From the NCBI RefSeq assembly GCF_006438965.1, contig NZ_RCZM01000002.1, forward strand, positions 620,001-684,000: 64,000 nucleotides of DNA, read 5' to 3'. A model generated the notes under the pieces. That model was given only the letters and a program-made list of their open reading frames with translations, did not search any database and had not been told where the DNA came from. Below are positions 30,144 through 38,510 of the stretch, one piece after another. The stretch comes from Pedococcus bigeumensis (GTDB lineage Bacteria; Actinomycetota; Actinomycetes; Actinomycetales; Dermatophilaceae). Both the position numbers and the translations under genes were made by a program. Every line of letters starts with the position of its first letter. The first letter of the stretch is position 1.

Positions 30144-32630
30144 ATGTCGCCGATCCCCTGCCCCGCCTGTAGCCGCTTCCTGCCCGAGTCACCGACCTCG
30201 TGCCCCGGCTGCCACCTGCCGCTCACCGGCCCCGACGCCGCCCGCCTCTGGCAGGTCGACCAGAGCCTGGCGGCCCTGCAGGTCGAGCGCACCTCGCTCA
30301 TCGCCGCGCTGCGCAACCAGGCCACCTCGGCCGCGGGCGCCGTCGCTGCGTCCACCGAGGCCTCCCCGACCCTCCCGGCGCAGGTCCCTGGCCTGTCGAC
30401 CATGGCCGCCCCTGCGCCGCGCCGCAGCTGGACCACCCAGCAGACCCTGCTCGCCGTCGGTGTCCTGCTGGTCCTCGTCGCCGCCTCGATCGCGCTGGCC
30501 ATCGCCTGGTTCCTCATCGGCCGGACCGGCCAGCTGGTGGTGATGGGTGGTTTCACCGCCGCGGCCGTCGTCGCCGCCCTCCAGCTCTCGAAGCGAGAGC
30601 TGCCCAGCAGCGCCGAAGCCCTGGCCGTCGTCTCGGGTGGCCTCCTGCTCCTGGACGTCAGTGCCGCCCGGCGGTTCGGGCTAGCTGACCTCGACTCCCT
30701 CGACGGCCGCACGTATGCCGCGATCACCGGCCTGCTCGTCGCCGCCCTCCTCGCGGCCCTGCACCGCCGGGACCGGCGGATCGCCGGCTTCGCGCTCCTG
30801 TCGCTGACGGCCGCCTCGGTCGGCTGGGCGGGGATCGTGGCCTTCGCCGACACCGCCGCCGGCGTCGCCGGCCTGTCCCTTGCCGGTGCCGTGCTCTTCG
30901 GCCTGGCCCACCTGGTCATCCCCGCCTCGTTCGGGTTGACCCGGCGCGCCGCGACCGGGCCAGCGGCAGGCTGGATTGCCGTGACGTTCGCCAGCGCTGT
31001 GGTCGGTGCCCTGGCGGCCTCGACCGACGCGCTGGGTGCCACGACCGGTTCCCGACTCGGCGACCTGACGGTCGACGGCATGGCGTGCGTCGCCATCCTG
31101 GTCACCCTGGCCACCGCCGGTGCCCTCACGACCCGGCGGGTCGTGGCGCTGCGGACGGTCCGGATCGGCAGCCGCGCCGCGGTGCGGGCCGACTGGAGCG
31201 GCCGCCCGGTCTCCGGGGACTGGCGGGCCCTGGGCGTCATCGCCCTCGTCGCCTCCTTGGCGGCACCGACAGCGGTACTCACCCTGGCCCTGCAGCTCGG
31301 CGCGTTCTGGACCGCCGTCCTGGCCGTCCTCACCGCCATCCTCGCGACCGTACTGGCCGTCTCACGCGTCCGGACGACATCGGTGGGCACTGCCTGGTGT
31401 GAGGCCCAGACGGGAGTCGCACTCGCCGTCCTCGTCCTCGTCAGCGTGGCCCAGGACTCACGACCGGCGACGATCACCGCCCTCACCGCGACGGCACTCG
31501 CAGCCACGACGGCTGCGGTGAACCGTCCGACCTGGCGGGTGCCCGCCACCGCGGTGGCCTCGGCCGCCTTGGTGACCGCGGTGACGCTCGGCGGAGGCCT
31601 GCTGTCCCCGAACGTCGAGGTGCTGGCCGCCGCCGCCACCGGGGCCGCCTTCGTCGCCGTCGCACTGATCCGGCGCTCGCTGCCCGAGGAAGCTCCCCTC
31701 GTGGTCGTCGGCTACCTCAGCCTCGCGGGAGCCCTGCTCCGTGCGCTGGAGGGTGGTCGACCCGACGGCGTCGTCATCGCCGTCCTGGCGGCCATCGCCG
31801 TAGCTGCAGCCGCCACTGCCGTCCTGCGGCCCGTCCTGCGCGCCGGTGCTGCGGGCGTCGCCGCCCTGGCGGCAGCCTGGGCGCTGTGGCTGACTGGCGG
31901 CCTGGTCGGCGTCCAGACCCAGTGGGCCCTGCTGGTCGCCGCGGCGCTGGCCCTGGCTGCCCTCGCCCGGTGGCGGCGCACCGAACCCGAGGAGATCGTC
32001 CTCGGCGTCCTCGCCTGCCTCGTCGGCCTCACCACCGTCCTCGTCGCAGTCGACCGCTCCTGGCCACACGCCGCTGCCGGCGCCGCCGCGGCCTACGGGC
32101 TCATCGCCGTCGGGTATGCCGCCCTCCCGCGCCGTCGCGCGGTGGTCGCCCTCGCGGTGGTGGCGCTCACGTCGGCCACCTGGCTCGAGCTCGCCCACGC
32201 CGACGTGACGACGCTCGAGGCCTGGACCCTTCCGCTGGCCGGCCTGCTCCTCGCCGCAGGGCTGTGGTCGCACCGCGAGCTGGGTGACCACACCTGGCTG
32301 ACCACGGGCCCCGGCCTCGCGGTGGCGCTGCTCCCCTCGGCGCTGTTCACGACCGTCGACGACGGCCTGCTGCGCCCCCTGGTCACCGTTGTCGCGGCCG
32401 TGCTGGTCCTCGTCGCCGGGGCGCAGCGTCGCTGGCAGGCGCTCGTCGTGCTCGGCGCGGTCGCCACCATCGTCATCGCGCTCACCCAGCTCGGGCCCTA
32501 TGCGGTCCAGCTGCCGCGCTACCTCACCCTCGGCACACTCGGCGTCGCGCTGCTGGCCGTCGGGGCCAGGTACGAAGAGCGCCGGGCCGACGCCCGCCAG
32601 GCGGTGAGCTGGCTGGCCTCCATGTCCTAG
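30144..32630 (+). CDS. Large polytopic membrane protein with N-terminal zinc ribbon (SCO7613-type)
   Basis: An 828-residue protein. The first 30 residues hold CPAC...CPGC, a likely zinc ribbon on the cytoplasmic side, followed by a charged helix (AARLWQVDQSLAALQVERTSLIAAL). From about residue 95 there are some 24-26 closely spaced hydrophobic helices with almost no loops, the pattern of the SCO7613/DUF2157-type membrane proteins of actinobacteria. No transport or catalytic motif is evident, and the function is unknown. GGAGGA precedes ATG 30144. It stands alone on the strand before the PLP decarboxylase. Confidence 0.8.
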   Translation: MSPIPCPACSRFLPESPTSCPGCHLPLTGPDAARLWQVDQSLAALQVERTSLIAALRNQATSAAGAVAASTEASPTLPAQVPGLSTMAAPAPRRSWTTQQTLLAVGVLLVLVAASIALAIAWFLIGRTGQLVVMGGFTAAAVVAALQLSKRELPSSAEALAVVSGGLLLLDVSAARRFGLADLDSLDGRTYAAITGLLVAALLAALHRRDRRIAGFALLSLTAASVGWAGIVAFADTAAGVAGLSLAGAVLFGLAHLVIPASFGLTRRAATGPAAGWIAVTFASAVVGALAASTDALGATTGSRLGDLTVDGMACVAILVTLATAGALTTRRVVALRTVRIGSRAAVRADWSGRPVSGDWRALGVIALVASLAAPTAVLTLALQLGAFWTAVLAVLTAILATVLAVSRVRTTSVGTAWCEAQTGVALAVLVLVSVAQDSRPATITALTATALAATTAAVNRPTWRVPATAVASAALVTAVTLGGGLLSPNVEVLAAAATGAAFVAVALIRRSLPEEAPLVVVGYLSLAGALLRALEGGRPDGVVIAVLAAIAVAAAATAVLRPVLRAGAAGVAALAAAWALWLTGGLVGVQTQWALLVAAALALAALARWRRTEPEEIVLGVLACLVGLTTVLVAVDRSWPHAAAGAAAAYGLIAVGYAALPRRRAVVALAVVALTSATWLELAHADVTTLEAWTLPLAGLLLAAGLWSHRELGDHTWLTTGPGLAVALLPSALFTTVDDGLLRPLVTVVAAVLVLVAGAQRRWQALVVLGAVATIVIALTQLGPYAVQLPRYLTLGTLGVALLAVGARYEERRADARQAVSWLASMS

Positions 32631-32688
32631 CGCGTCCCCGGCCGACGTCTCATCCCGGCGGCGGAGGCTGTCAGGGCAGGGGCGGGCG

Positions 32689-32694
32689 TACCTT
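32689..32694 (+). promoter_or_regulatory. -10 element (TACCTT), leaderless decarboxylase gene
   Basis: TACCTT lies 7 bases before ATG 32702; no Shine-Dalgarno. Confidence 0.5.
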
Positions 32695-32701
32695 CGCGGA
32701 C

Positions 32702-34099
32702 ATGGATGATCTGACCCTCCTCTTCCAGCGGGCGGCCGAACTCGCCGCGCAGCACCGGTCAGGACTGGCCGAGGCACCCGTGCGTGCAGCCGTCGACGCG
32801 GCCACCCTGCGCCAGCGCGTGGACACCGCCATCCGGGACGCCCCCACACCGGCGGGTGCGGTGCTCGAGGAGCTCGTCTCGGCTTTCACGCCCGGGCTGG
32901 TCGCGACGCCGGGGCCGCGGTTCTTCGGCTTCGTCATCGGCGGCGCCCTGCCTGCCGCCAGTGCTGCCGACGTCGTGGCGGTCGGCTGGGACCAGTGCGC
33001 CTTCAACGCGGTCCTGTCCCCCGCAGCCGCAGTCGCCGAGGAGGTGGCCGGCGGCTGGCTGAAGGAGCTGGTGGGCCTGCCCGCCGACGCGTCGGTCGGC
33101 TTCGTGACCGGCGCCCAGGGCGCCAACACGGTCAGCCTGGCCACGGCGCGGCACCACGTCCTCGCGGCGGCCGGGTGGGACGTCGAACGGGACGGTTTGC
33201 CCGGCGCTCCCGTCGTGCGCGTGGTTGCCAGCGTCGAGCGACACGCGACCATCGACCGCGCCCTGCGACTGCTCGGGTTCGGCACGTCCGCCGTCGAGGA
33301 GGTGGCGGCGGACCGCAACGGCGCGATCGACGTCGCCGACCTCGAGGCGGTCCTGGGTCGGGGTGAGCCGGGGCCGACGATCGTCTGCCTGCAGGCGGGC
33401 AACGTCAACACCGGGGCGTGCGACGACCTCCGCGCGGGCACGGCGCTGGCCCGGCGTCACGACGCGTGGGTGCACGTGGACGGCGCCTTCGGTCTCTGGG
33501 CGGGCGCCTCCCCCAGCAAGGCCCACCTCGTCGATGGCGTCGCCCTCGCCGACTCGTGGTCGTGCGACGGCCACAAGTGGCTCAATGTGCCCTACGACTG
33601 CGGTTTCGCGATCTGCGCGCACCCCCAAGTGCACGCCGGATCGCTGTCCTACACCGCGTCCTACCTCACCGGTCAAGGTGGCCCGACGCCTGCCCTCGGT
33701 GACCTTGTCCCTGAATCCTCAAGGAGGGCAAGGGGTTTCACTGTCTGGGCTGCCCTGCGCGAGCTCGGCCGAGAGGGCGTCGCCGATCTCGTCGACCGGT
33801 GCTGCACCCTGGCGCAGCGGTTCGCCGACGGGCTCGGGGCCGGCAGCGTCGAGGTCGTCAACGACGTCGTCCTCAACCAAGTGCTCGTCAGCTTCGGCAG
33901 CGACGCGAGGACCGACCGGATCATCGACGGCGTGCAGCGCGACGGCACCTGCTGGCTCGGTGGCACGACCTGGCGTGGACGGCGGTTGATGCGGGTGTCG
34001 GTGTCGAACTGGTCCACCACGGAGGCCGATGTGGACCGCTCGGTCGCGGCGATCCTGCGGGTGGCCGCGGCAGATGCGGAGCAGACGCCGGCAGACTGA
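32702..34099 (+). CDS. Pyridoxal-dependent decarboxylase (group II, aromatic/glutamate type)
   Basis: A 465-residue fold-type I enzyme. FVTGAQGANTVSL is the phosphate-binding loop, HVDGAFGLWAG the aspartate that contacts the pyridine nitrogen, and DGHKWLNVPYD the Schiff-base lysine, in the order seen in group II amino-acid decarboxylases. The early TPGPRFFGFVIGG matches the NHPRFFGFV region of the family. The substrate could be an aromatic amino acid or aspartate/glutamate and cannot be told here. Its own leaderless promoter and the convergent trpD downstream make it a single-gene unit. Confidence 0.88.
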   Translation: MDDLTLLFQRAAELAAQHRSGLAEAPVRAAVDAATLRQRVDTAIRDAPTPAGAVLEELVSAFTPGLVATPGPRFFGFVIGGALPAASAADVVAVGWDQCAFNAVLSPAAAVAEEVAGGWLKELVGLPADASVGFVTGAQGANTVSLATARHHVLAAAGWDVERDGLPGAPVVRVVASVERHATIDRALRLLGFGTSAVEEVAADRNGAIDVADLEAVLGRGEPGPTIVCLQAGNVNTGACDDLRAGTALARRHDAWVHVDGAFGLWAGASPSKAHLVDGVALADSWSCDGHKWLNVPYDCGFAICAHPQVHAGSLSYTASYLTGQGGPTPALGDLVPESSRRARGFTVWAALRELGREGVADLVDRCCTLAQRFADGLGAGSVEVVNDVVLNQVLVSFGSDARTDRIIDGVQRDGTCWLGGTTWRGRRLMRVSVSNWSTTEADVDRSVAAILRVAAADAEQTPAD

Positions 34100-34118
34100 C
34101 CGCCGGGTGGCGGCGGAC

Positions 34119-35258
34119 CTAGGCGGAGTCGGTGCGCTGCGTCGCTGCGGCCCAGCGCTCCAGCTGTGCCGCCGCAGCGCCGGTGTCCAGCGCAGCCTCG
34201 GCGCGGTCCATGCCGACCCGCACCGCCGCGGCGAAGGCCTCGTCGGAGAGGTCGTGCTCGATCCGGTCGCCCGCCGCGCGCTCGGTGGCTCCGAGGTCCG
34301 GCCCGGCCAGCGCCAGGGCCATTCCGGCGTTGAGCACGACCGCGTCACGGACCGCGCCGCGGTGGCCGTCGAACAGGTCTCGCGCGACCTGGGCGTTGTG
34401 CGTGGCGTCAGCGCCACGAAGGGCTTCGATGGGCTGCCGCTGGAGGCCGACGTGGAGGGGGTCGAAGGTGCGCTCGGTGACCTCGCCACCCCGCACCCAC
34501 CAGATCGACGAGGTGGTGCTGAGGGTGAGCTCGTCGAGCCCGTCGTCGCCCCGGAAGACCACCGCGTCCTTGCCACGGCCGGCGAACACCCCGGCCATGA
34601 GCGGTGCCATGCGGGGGTCGGCAACTCCGACCACGGCATACGTGGGCTGTGCCGGGTTGGTGAGCGGACCGAGGACGTTGAAGGCGGTGCCGACCCCGAG
34701 CCCGCTACGGGCCACGGCCGCGTGCCGCATCGCGGGGTGGAACGCCTGGGCGAAGCAGAAGGTGATGCCGGCCTCCGAGGCCACCTCCGCCACCCGTTGG
34801 GGGGTCAGCGTGAGGTTGACGCCGAGGGCCTCGAGCACGTCCGCCGAACCAGAGGCCGACGACGCGGCGCGGTTGCCGTGCTTGACCACGCGGATCCCGC
34901 TGGCCGCGATGACGATCGAGGCCATCGTCGAGATGTTGACCGTGTTGGACCGGTCGGCGCCGGTGCCCACGATGTCCAGGCTCGGGCCGGGGACCTCGAT
35001 CCGGTTGGCGTGCGCCAGCATGACGTCGGCGAGGCCGCGCAGCTCCTCGACGCCCTCGCCCTTGGCCCGCAGCGCGACGAGGAAACCGGCCACCTGCACC
35101 GGTGACGCCTCGCCACGCATGATCTGGTCCATCGCCCAGGCGGCCTGGTCGGTGGACAGGTGGTTGCGCGCGATCAGCAGGGTGAGCAGGTCCGGCCAGG
35201 TGTAGGCGGCGGGGTCCGGTGCAGCCACCGGATCAGGAGACGCTGGGGCGTCCGCCAC
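34119..35258 (-). CDS. trpD: Anthranilate phosphoribosyltransferase
   Basis: A 379-residue enzyme that joins anthranilate to PRPP in tryptophan synthesis. [22 protein letters not shown] binds the PRPP phosphates, [21 protein letters not shown] is the second signature, and [18 protein letters not shown] the anthranilate side. The N-terminal ~30 residues ([20 protein letters not shown]) are an Ala/Pro extension. GTG 35258 overlaps the end of the receiver-domain gene by 26 bases, suggesting co-transcription. TrpD next to ctaE and the cytochrome bcc genes is a familiar actinobacterial order. Confidence 0.95.
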   Translation of the reverse strand: MADAPASPDPVAAPDPAAYTWPDLLTLLIARNHLSTDQAAWAMDQIMRGEASPVQVAGFLVALRAKGEGVEELRGLADVMLAHANRIEVPGPSLDIVGTGADRSNTVNISTMASIVIAASGIRVVKHGNRAASSASGSADVLEALGVNLTLTPQRVAEVASEAGITFCFAQAFHPAMRHAAVARSGLGVGTAFNVLGPLTNPAQPTYAVVGVADPRMAPLMAGVFAGRGKDAVVFRGDDGLDELTLSTTSSIWWVRGGEVTERTFDPLHVGLQRQPIEALRGADATHNAQVARDLFDGHRGAVRDAVVLNAGMALALAGPDLGATERAAGDRIEHDLSDEAFAAAVRVGMDRAEAALDTGAAAAQLERWAAATQRTDSA

Positions 35259-35685
35259 GACCCAGCTCGGCCACGGCGGAGGCCAGGGCGATCGGGTCGA
35301 GGGGGTGCGGGACCGCCTGGTCGGCCAGCGACCACGTCGCGAGCCAGCCGTCCTGAGGTCGCCCGGTGAGGACCAGGATGGGCGGGCAGTCGAAGATCTC
35401 GCTCTTGAGCTGGCGACACAGGCCCAGGCCACCCATCGGCGCCGCCTCACCGTCGAGGATGAGGACGTCGAAGGCGGCGTTCTCCACGGCCTCGATGACG
35501 GCGGCCGCGGTCGCGCACTCACGCCACGACACGACCTCCACGTCACGGGCCGGACGACGTCCCACGGTGACCCTGACGGCGTCCCTCGTGGTCTTGTCAT
35601 CGCTGTACAGCAGCACCGAGATCTGGCGGCCCGAGGACCCCGACGAGGTCGGTGCGTCGGCGGCGGTCGCGTGCGAAGCGGTCAT
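35233..35685 (-). CDS. Stand-alone receiver-domain-like protein
   Basis: A 150-residue single receiver domain. [18 protein letters not shown] supplies the acidic pair, [15 protein letters not shown] the phospho-acceptor aspartate, and [12 protein letters not shown] the Thr switch. Where true receivers have KP, this has HPLDP, so the conserved lysine is a histidine and phosphoryl signalling may be altered or lost. There is no output domain. The ATG is backed by TAGCAT 7 bases upstream (leaderless), divergent from the ctaE promoter 96 bases away, and it overlaps trpD downstream. Confidence 0.82.
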   Translation of the reverse strand: MTASHATAADAPTSSGSSGRQISVLLYSDDKTTRDAVRVTVGRRPARDVEVVSWRECATAAAVIEAVENAAFDVLILDGEAAPMGGLGLCRQLKSEIFDCPPILVLTGRPQDGWLATWSLADQAVPHPLDPIALASAVAELGRGGRPSVS

Positions 35686-35692
35686 GTCGCAG

Positions 35693-35698
35693 ATGCTA
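35693..35698 (-). promoter_or_regulatory. -10 element (TAGCAT) for the receiver-domain/trpD unit
   Basis: Minus-strand TAGCAT, 7 bases before ATG 35685; leaderless. Confidence 0.55.
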
Positions 35699-35768
35699 CC
35701 GGTGCGGTGATCTGCGGCGTCCATCCACCCATCGGGGGGTCGACGGTGTGCCGCGTCGTGAATATGGC

Positions 35769-35774
35769 TAATCT
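35769..35774 (+). promoter_or_regulatory. -10 element (TAATCT) for ctaE-qcrCAB
   Basis: TAATCT lies 7 bases before GTG 35782 and decides the ctaE start; a start at ATG 35764 would lie upstream of this -10. Confidence 0.6.
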
Positions 35775-35781
35775 GGCGGAC

Positions 35782-36447
35782 GTGGCGACCGCATCCCCTG
35801 TGACTTCTGAACCCGCCCGTTCGGCCGGCAGCATCCCCGGCCACGGGCCGGTGTCCCGACCCAACATGGTGTCGGTGGGCACCATCGTGTGGCTGGCCAG
35901 CGAGCTGATGTTCTTCGCGGGCCTGTTCGCGATGTACTTCACGATCCGCTCGGTCGAGCCGGAGCTGTGGAAGCAGTCGACGGGCGTCCTCAACGTGCCG
36001 TTCGCCTCGGCCAACACCCTCATCCTCGTGATCTCCTCGGTGTGGTGCCAGCTCGGCGTCCACGCGGCCGAGCACGGCAAGGCGCACCGCGGTGACGCAA
36101 GCCTCCTGTCGGTCCCCAGCTGGGGCATGCGCGAGTGGTACGTCCTGACCTACATCTTCGGCGCGATCTTCGTATCGGGGCAGGTGCTGGAGTACTCCGA
36201 GCTGGTCCACGAGGGCATCACCCTCTCCTCGACGGCCTACGGCTCGGTCTTCTACCTCACGACCGGGTTCCACGCCATGCACGTCACCGGTGGCCTGCTG
36301 GCCTTCCTGCTGATCATCGGCCGCACGTTCACGACCCGGCACTACAGCCACGCGCAGGCTGCCGGCGCCGTGGTGACCTCCTACTACTGGCACTTCGTCG
36401 ACGTGGTGTGGATCGCGCTGTTCGCGACGATCTACCTGCTGAAGTGA
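35782..36447 (+). CDS. ctaE: Cytochrome c oxidase subunit III
   Basis: A 221-residue CtaE with five to six membrane helices: [56 protein letters not shown] (with the conserved Glu), [26 protein letters not shown], and the closing [21 protein letters not shown]. It is part of the aa3 oxidase of the actinobacterial bcc-aa3 supercomplex. GTG 35782 is chosen because of the leaderless TAATCT; the alternative ATG at 35764 adds six residues. First gene of a rightward unit with qcrC, qcrA and qcrB. Confidence 0.95.
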   Translation: MATASPVTSEPARSAGSIPGHGPVSRPNMVSVGTIVWLASELMFFAGLFAMYFTIRSVEPELWKQSTGVLNVPFASANTLILVISSVWCQLGVHAAEHGKAHRGDASLLSVPSWGMREWYVLTYIFGAIFVSGQVLEYSELVHEGITLSSTAYGSVFYLTTGFHAMHVTGGLLAFLLIIGRTFTTRHYSHAQAAGAVVTSYYWHFVDVVWIALFATIYLLK

Positions 36448-36502
36448 CCAGCACGATGTCCTCCCAGCCCGCCCTGCCCGCCTCCATCGACAGGACCGCA
36501 CT

Positions 36503-37288
36503 GTGAACGCCTTGGCCGCCCGCCGCCGTCACCCGGCCGCGATCGCCCTGCTCCTGCTCCTCGGCCTGATCCTCACCGGGGTCGCCTACTCGGCCCTGGC
36601 GCCCAAGCAGGCCGACGCCGCGAGCACCGCCGCCAGCTCCGTCGAGGACGGCAAGAAGCTCTTCCTCGCCAACTGCGCGACCTGCCACGGCCTGCAGGCC
36701 CAGGGCACCAAGGCGGCCCCGAGCCTTGCTGGGGTCGGCGCCGCAGCCGTGGACTTCCAGATGGGCACCGGCCGGATGCCGATGGCTGCCCCGAACATCC
36801 AGGCTCCCCGGGCCGACGAGGTCCGGTTCACCCAGGAGCAGATCTCCTCGGTCGCCGCCTACATCGCGTCGCTGGCCCCCGGACCCGCCGTCCCCGAAGC
36901 CGAGTACACCACCGGCCAGGGTGGCGACGTCGCCCTCGGTGCCGAGCTGTTCCGCGTCAACTGCGCCATGTGCCACAACTTCGCCGGCTCCGGCGGCGCC
37001 CTGACCCGCGGCAAGTACGCCCCGAGCCTGCGGGACGTCGAGGGCAAGCACATCTACGAGGCCATGGTCAGCGGCCCGCAGTCGATGCCCGTCTTCAGCG
37101 ACGACAACATCTCCCCCGACGCGAAGAACGACATCGTCGCGTACCTGCACGAGGTGGACAAGCAGGAGAACGTCGGCGGGATGGCCCTGGGCAACCTCGG
37201 CCCGGTGTCCGAAGGCCTGTTCGTCTGGATCTTCGGCCTCGGCATCATGGTCGGCTTCGCCGTCTGGCTCGGCAAGAAGGCCGCCTGA
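36503..37288 (+). CDS. qcrC: Diheme cytochrome c subunit of the bcc complex
   Basis: A 261-residue QcrC. The N-terminal membrane anchor (AIALLLLLGLILTGVAYSAL) is followed by two cytochrome c domains with heme sites CATCH (C58, C61, H62) and CAMCH (C154, C157, H158), and a C-terminal membrane helix (GLFVWIFGLGIMVGFAVWLG). The diheme protein passes electrons from the Rieske centre straight to the CuA of CtaC, replacing a soluble cytochrome c. GTG start with CAGGA upstream, 55 bases after ctaE. Confidence 0.95.
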   Translation: MNALAARRRHPAAIALLLLLGLILTGVAYSALAPKQADAASTAASSVEDGKKLFLANCATCHGLQAQGTKAAPSLAGVGAAAVDFQMGTGRMPMAAPNIQAPRADEVRFTQEQISSVAAYIASLAPGPAVPEAEYTTGQGGDVALGAELFRVNCAMCHNFAGSGGALTRGKYAPSLRDVEGKHIYEAMVSGPQSMPVFSDDNISPDAKNDIVAYLHEVDKQENVGGMALGNLGPVSEGLFVWIFGLGIMVGFAVWLGKKAA

Positions 37289-37382
37289 TGTCCGTGATGT
37301 CTCGGTCACACCCGTTGGCCGAAGCCACCACCTGGGGCGACACTGGAACTGACCACCGCGACTCGACAGGATCGACGACACG

Positions 37383-38510
37383 ATGAGCGAACACGACACG
37401 CCGCACGGCGAGGTCGTCGGCACGAGCGACGGCCACGGGAATGGCCACAGCGACGGGCACAGCGACGGCTACGGCTCGACCGCGGTCCGGCTCGACCAGG
37501 GTCACGTGGAGGGTTCGGGCGGGCTCCCGGAGCGCTTCGCGAACCCGGGACTGCCCCCGCACGTCCCGCGGATGTCAGACCTGGACGAGAAGGGCGCCAA
37601 GCGCGCCGAGAAACAGGTCGCAGCCCTCTTCGGCCTGTCCAGCCTGGCCACCGTGCTGTTCATCGTCGCCTACTTCGCGATCGACCCCGAGCAGTCCGGC
37701 TACATCCCCGGCATCGGCAACGCGAGCCTCTACAACGTCGCGCTCGGCGTGACCATGGCCCTGGCCCTGCTGGGCTGCGGCGTCGGAGCCGTGCACTGGG
37801 CCAAGACCCTGATGCCCGACACCGAGTCGGTCGAGGAGCGCCACCCGCAGCGCGCCAAGGACGAGGACCGCCAGCGGGTGGTCAGCGAGCTGATGGGTGG
37901 TGGCGAGAGGGCCCAGCTCGGCCGTCGCCCGCTCATCAAGTTCTCGCTCGCCGGTGCGCTCGCCCTGCCGCCGCTGGCGATCCTGCTGCCGCTGGTCGGC
38001 GGACTCGGCCCAATGCCGAAGGACACGCTCTCCACGACCATGTGGAAGAAGGGCGACCGACTGGTCCGCGACCCGGAGCGCACGCCGATCCGCGCCGACC
38101 AGGTGACGATCGGTTCGGTGTTCCACGTGCTGCCCGAGTCGATCAAGGACTCCGAGCACGTCCTGGAGGACAAGGCCAAGGCCGCCGTGCTCCTCATGCG
38201 CCTCAACCCCGACGACATCAAGCCCCAGAAAGAGCGTGACTGGGGCCACGAGGGCATCGTCGCCTACTCGAAGATCTGCACCCACGTCGGATGCCCGGTG
38301 GGCCTCTACGAGCAGCAGACGCACCACCTGCTCTGTCCCTGCCACCAGTCGACCTTCGACGTGACGCAGGACTGCAAGGTCATCTTCGGGCCGGCCCACC
38401 GCCCGTTGCCGCAGCTGAAGATCACCGTTGACTCACAGGGTTACCTGATCGCCGACGCCCCCTTCCGCGAGGCCGTCGGTCCGAGCTTCTGGGAGCGTGG
38501 TTCCGCATGA
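37383..38510 (+). CDS. qcrA: Rieske iron-sulfur subunit of the bcc complex
   Basis: A 375-residue QcrA. Three membrane helices (SSLATVLFIVAYFAI, NVALGVTMALALLGCGVGAV and LAGALALPPLAILLPLVGGL), as usual for actinobacteria, precede the Rieske domain with CTHVGCPVG and CPCHQSTFD, which hold the [2Fe-2S] cluster with two His and two Cys. The first ~40 residues are His/Gly/Asp rich (HGNGHSDGHSDGYG), an unusual possible metal-binding tail. The stop overlaps qcrB by 4 bp (38507-38510). Confidence 0.95.
   Translation: MSEHDTPHGEVVGTSDGHGNGHSDGHSDGYGSTAVRLDQGHVEGSGGLPERFANPGLPPHVPRMSDLDEKGAKRAEKQVAALFGLSSLATVLFIVAYFAIDPEQSGYIPGIGNASLYNVALGVTMALALLGCGVGAVHWAKTLMPDTESVEERHPQRAKDEDRQRVVSELMGGGERAQLGRRPLIKFSLAGALALPPLAILLPLVGGLGPMPKDTLSTTMWKKGDRLVRDPERTPIRADQVTIGSVFHVLPESIKDSEHVLEDKAKAAVLLMRLNPDDIKPQKERDWGHEGIVAYSKICTHVGCPVGLYEQQTHHLLCPCHQSTFDVTQDCKVIFGPAHRPLPQLKITVDSQGYLIADAPFREAVGPSFWERGSA

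Noticed and set aside
31458-32849. Minus-strand open frame of more than 450 codons opposite the SCO7613-type membrane protein
   Set aside because: Asp/Glu/Gly/Gln-rich, no motif, and antisense to a clear polytopic protein; a composition effect.
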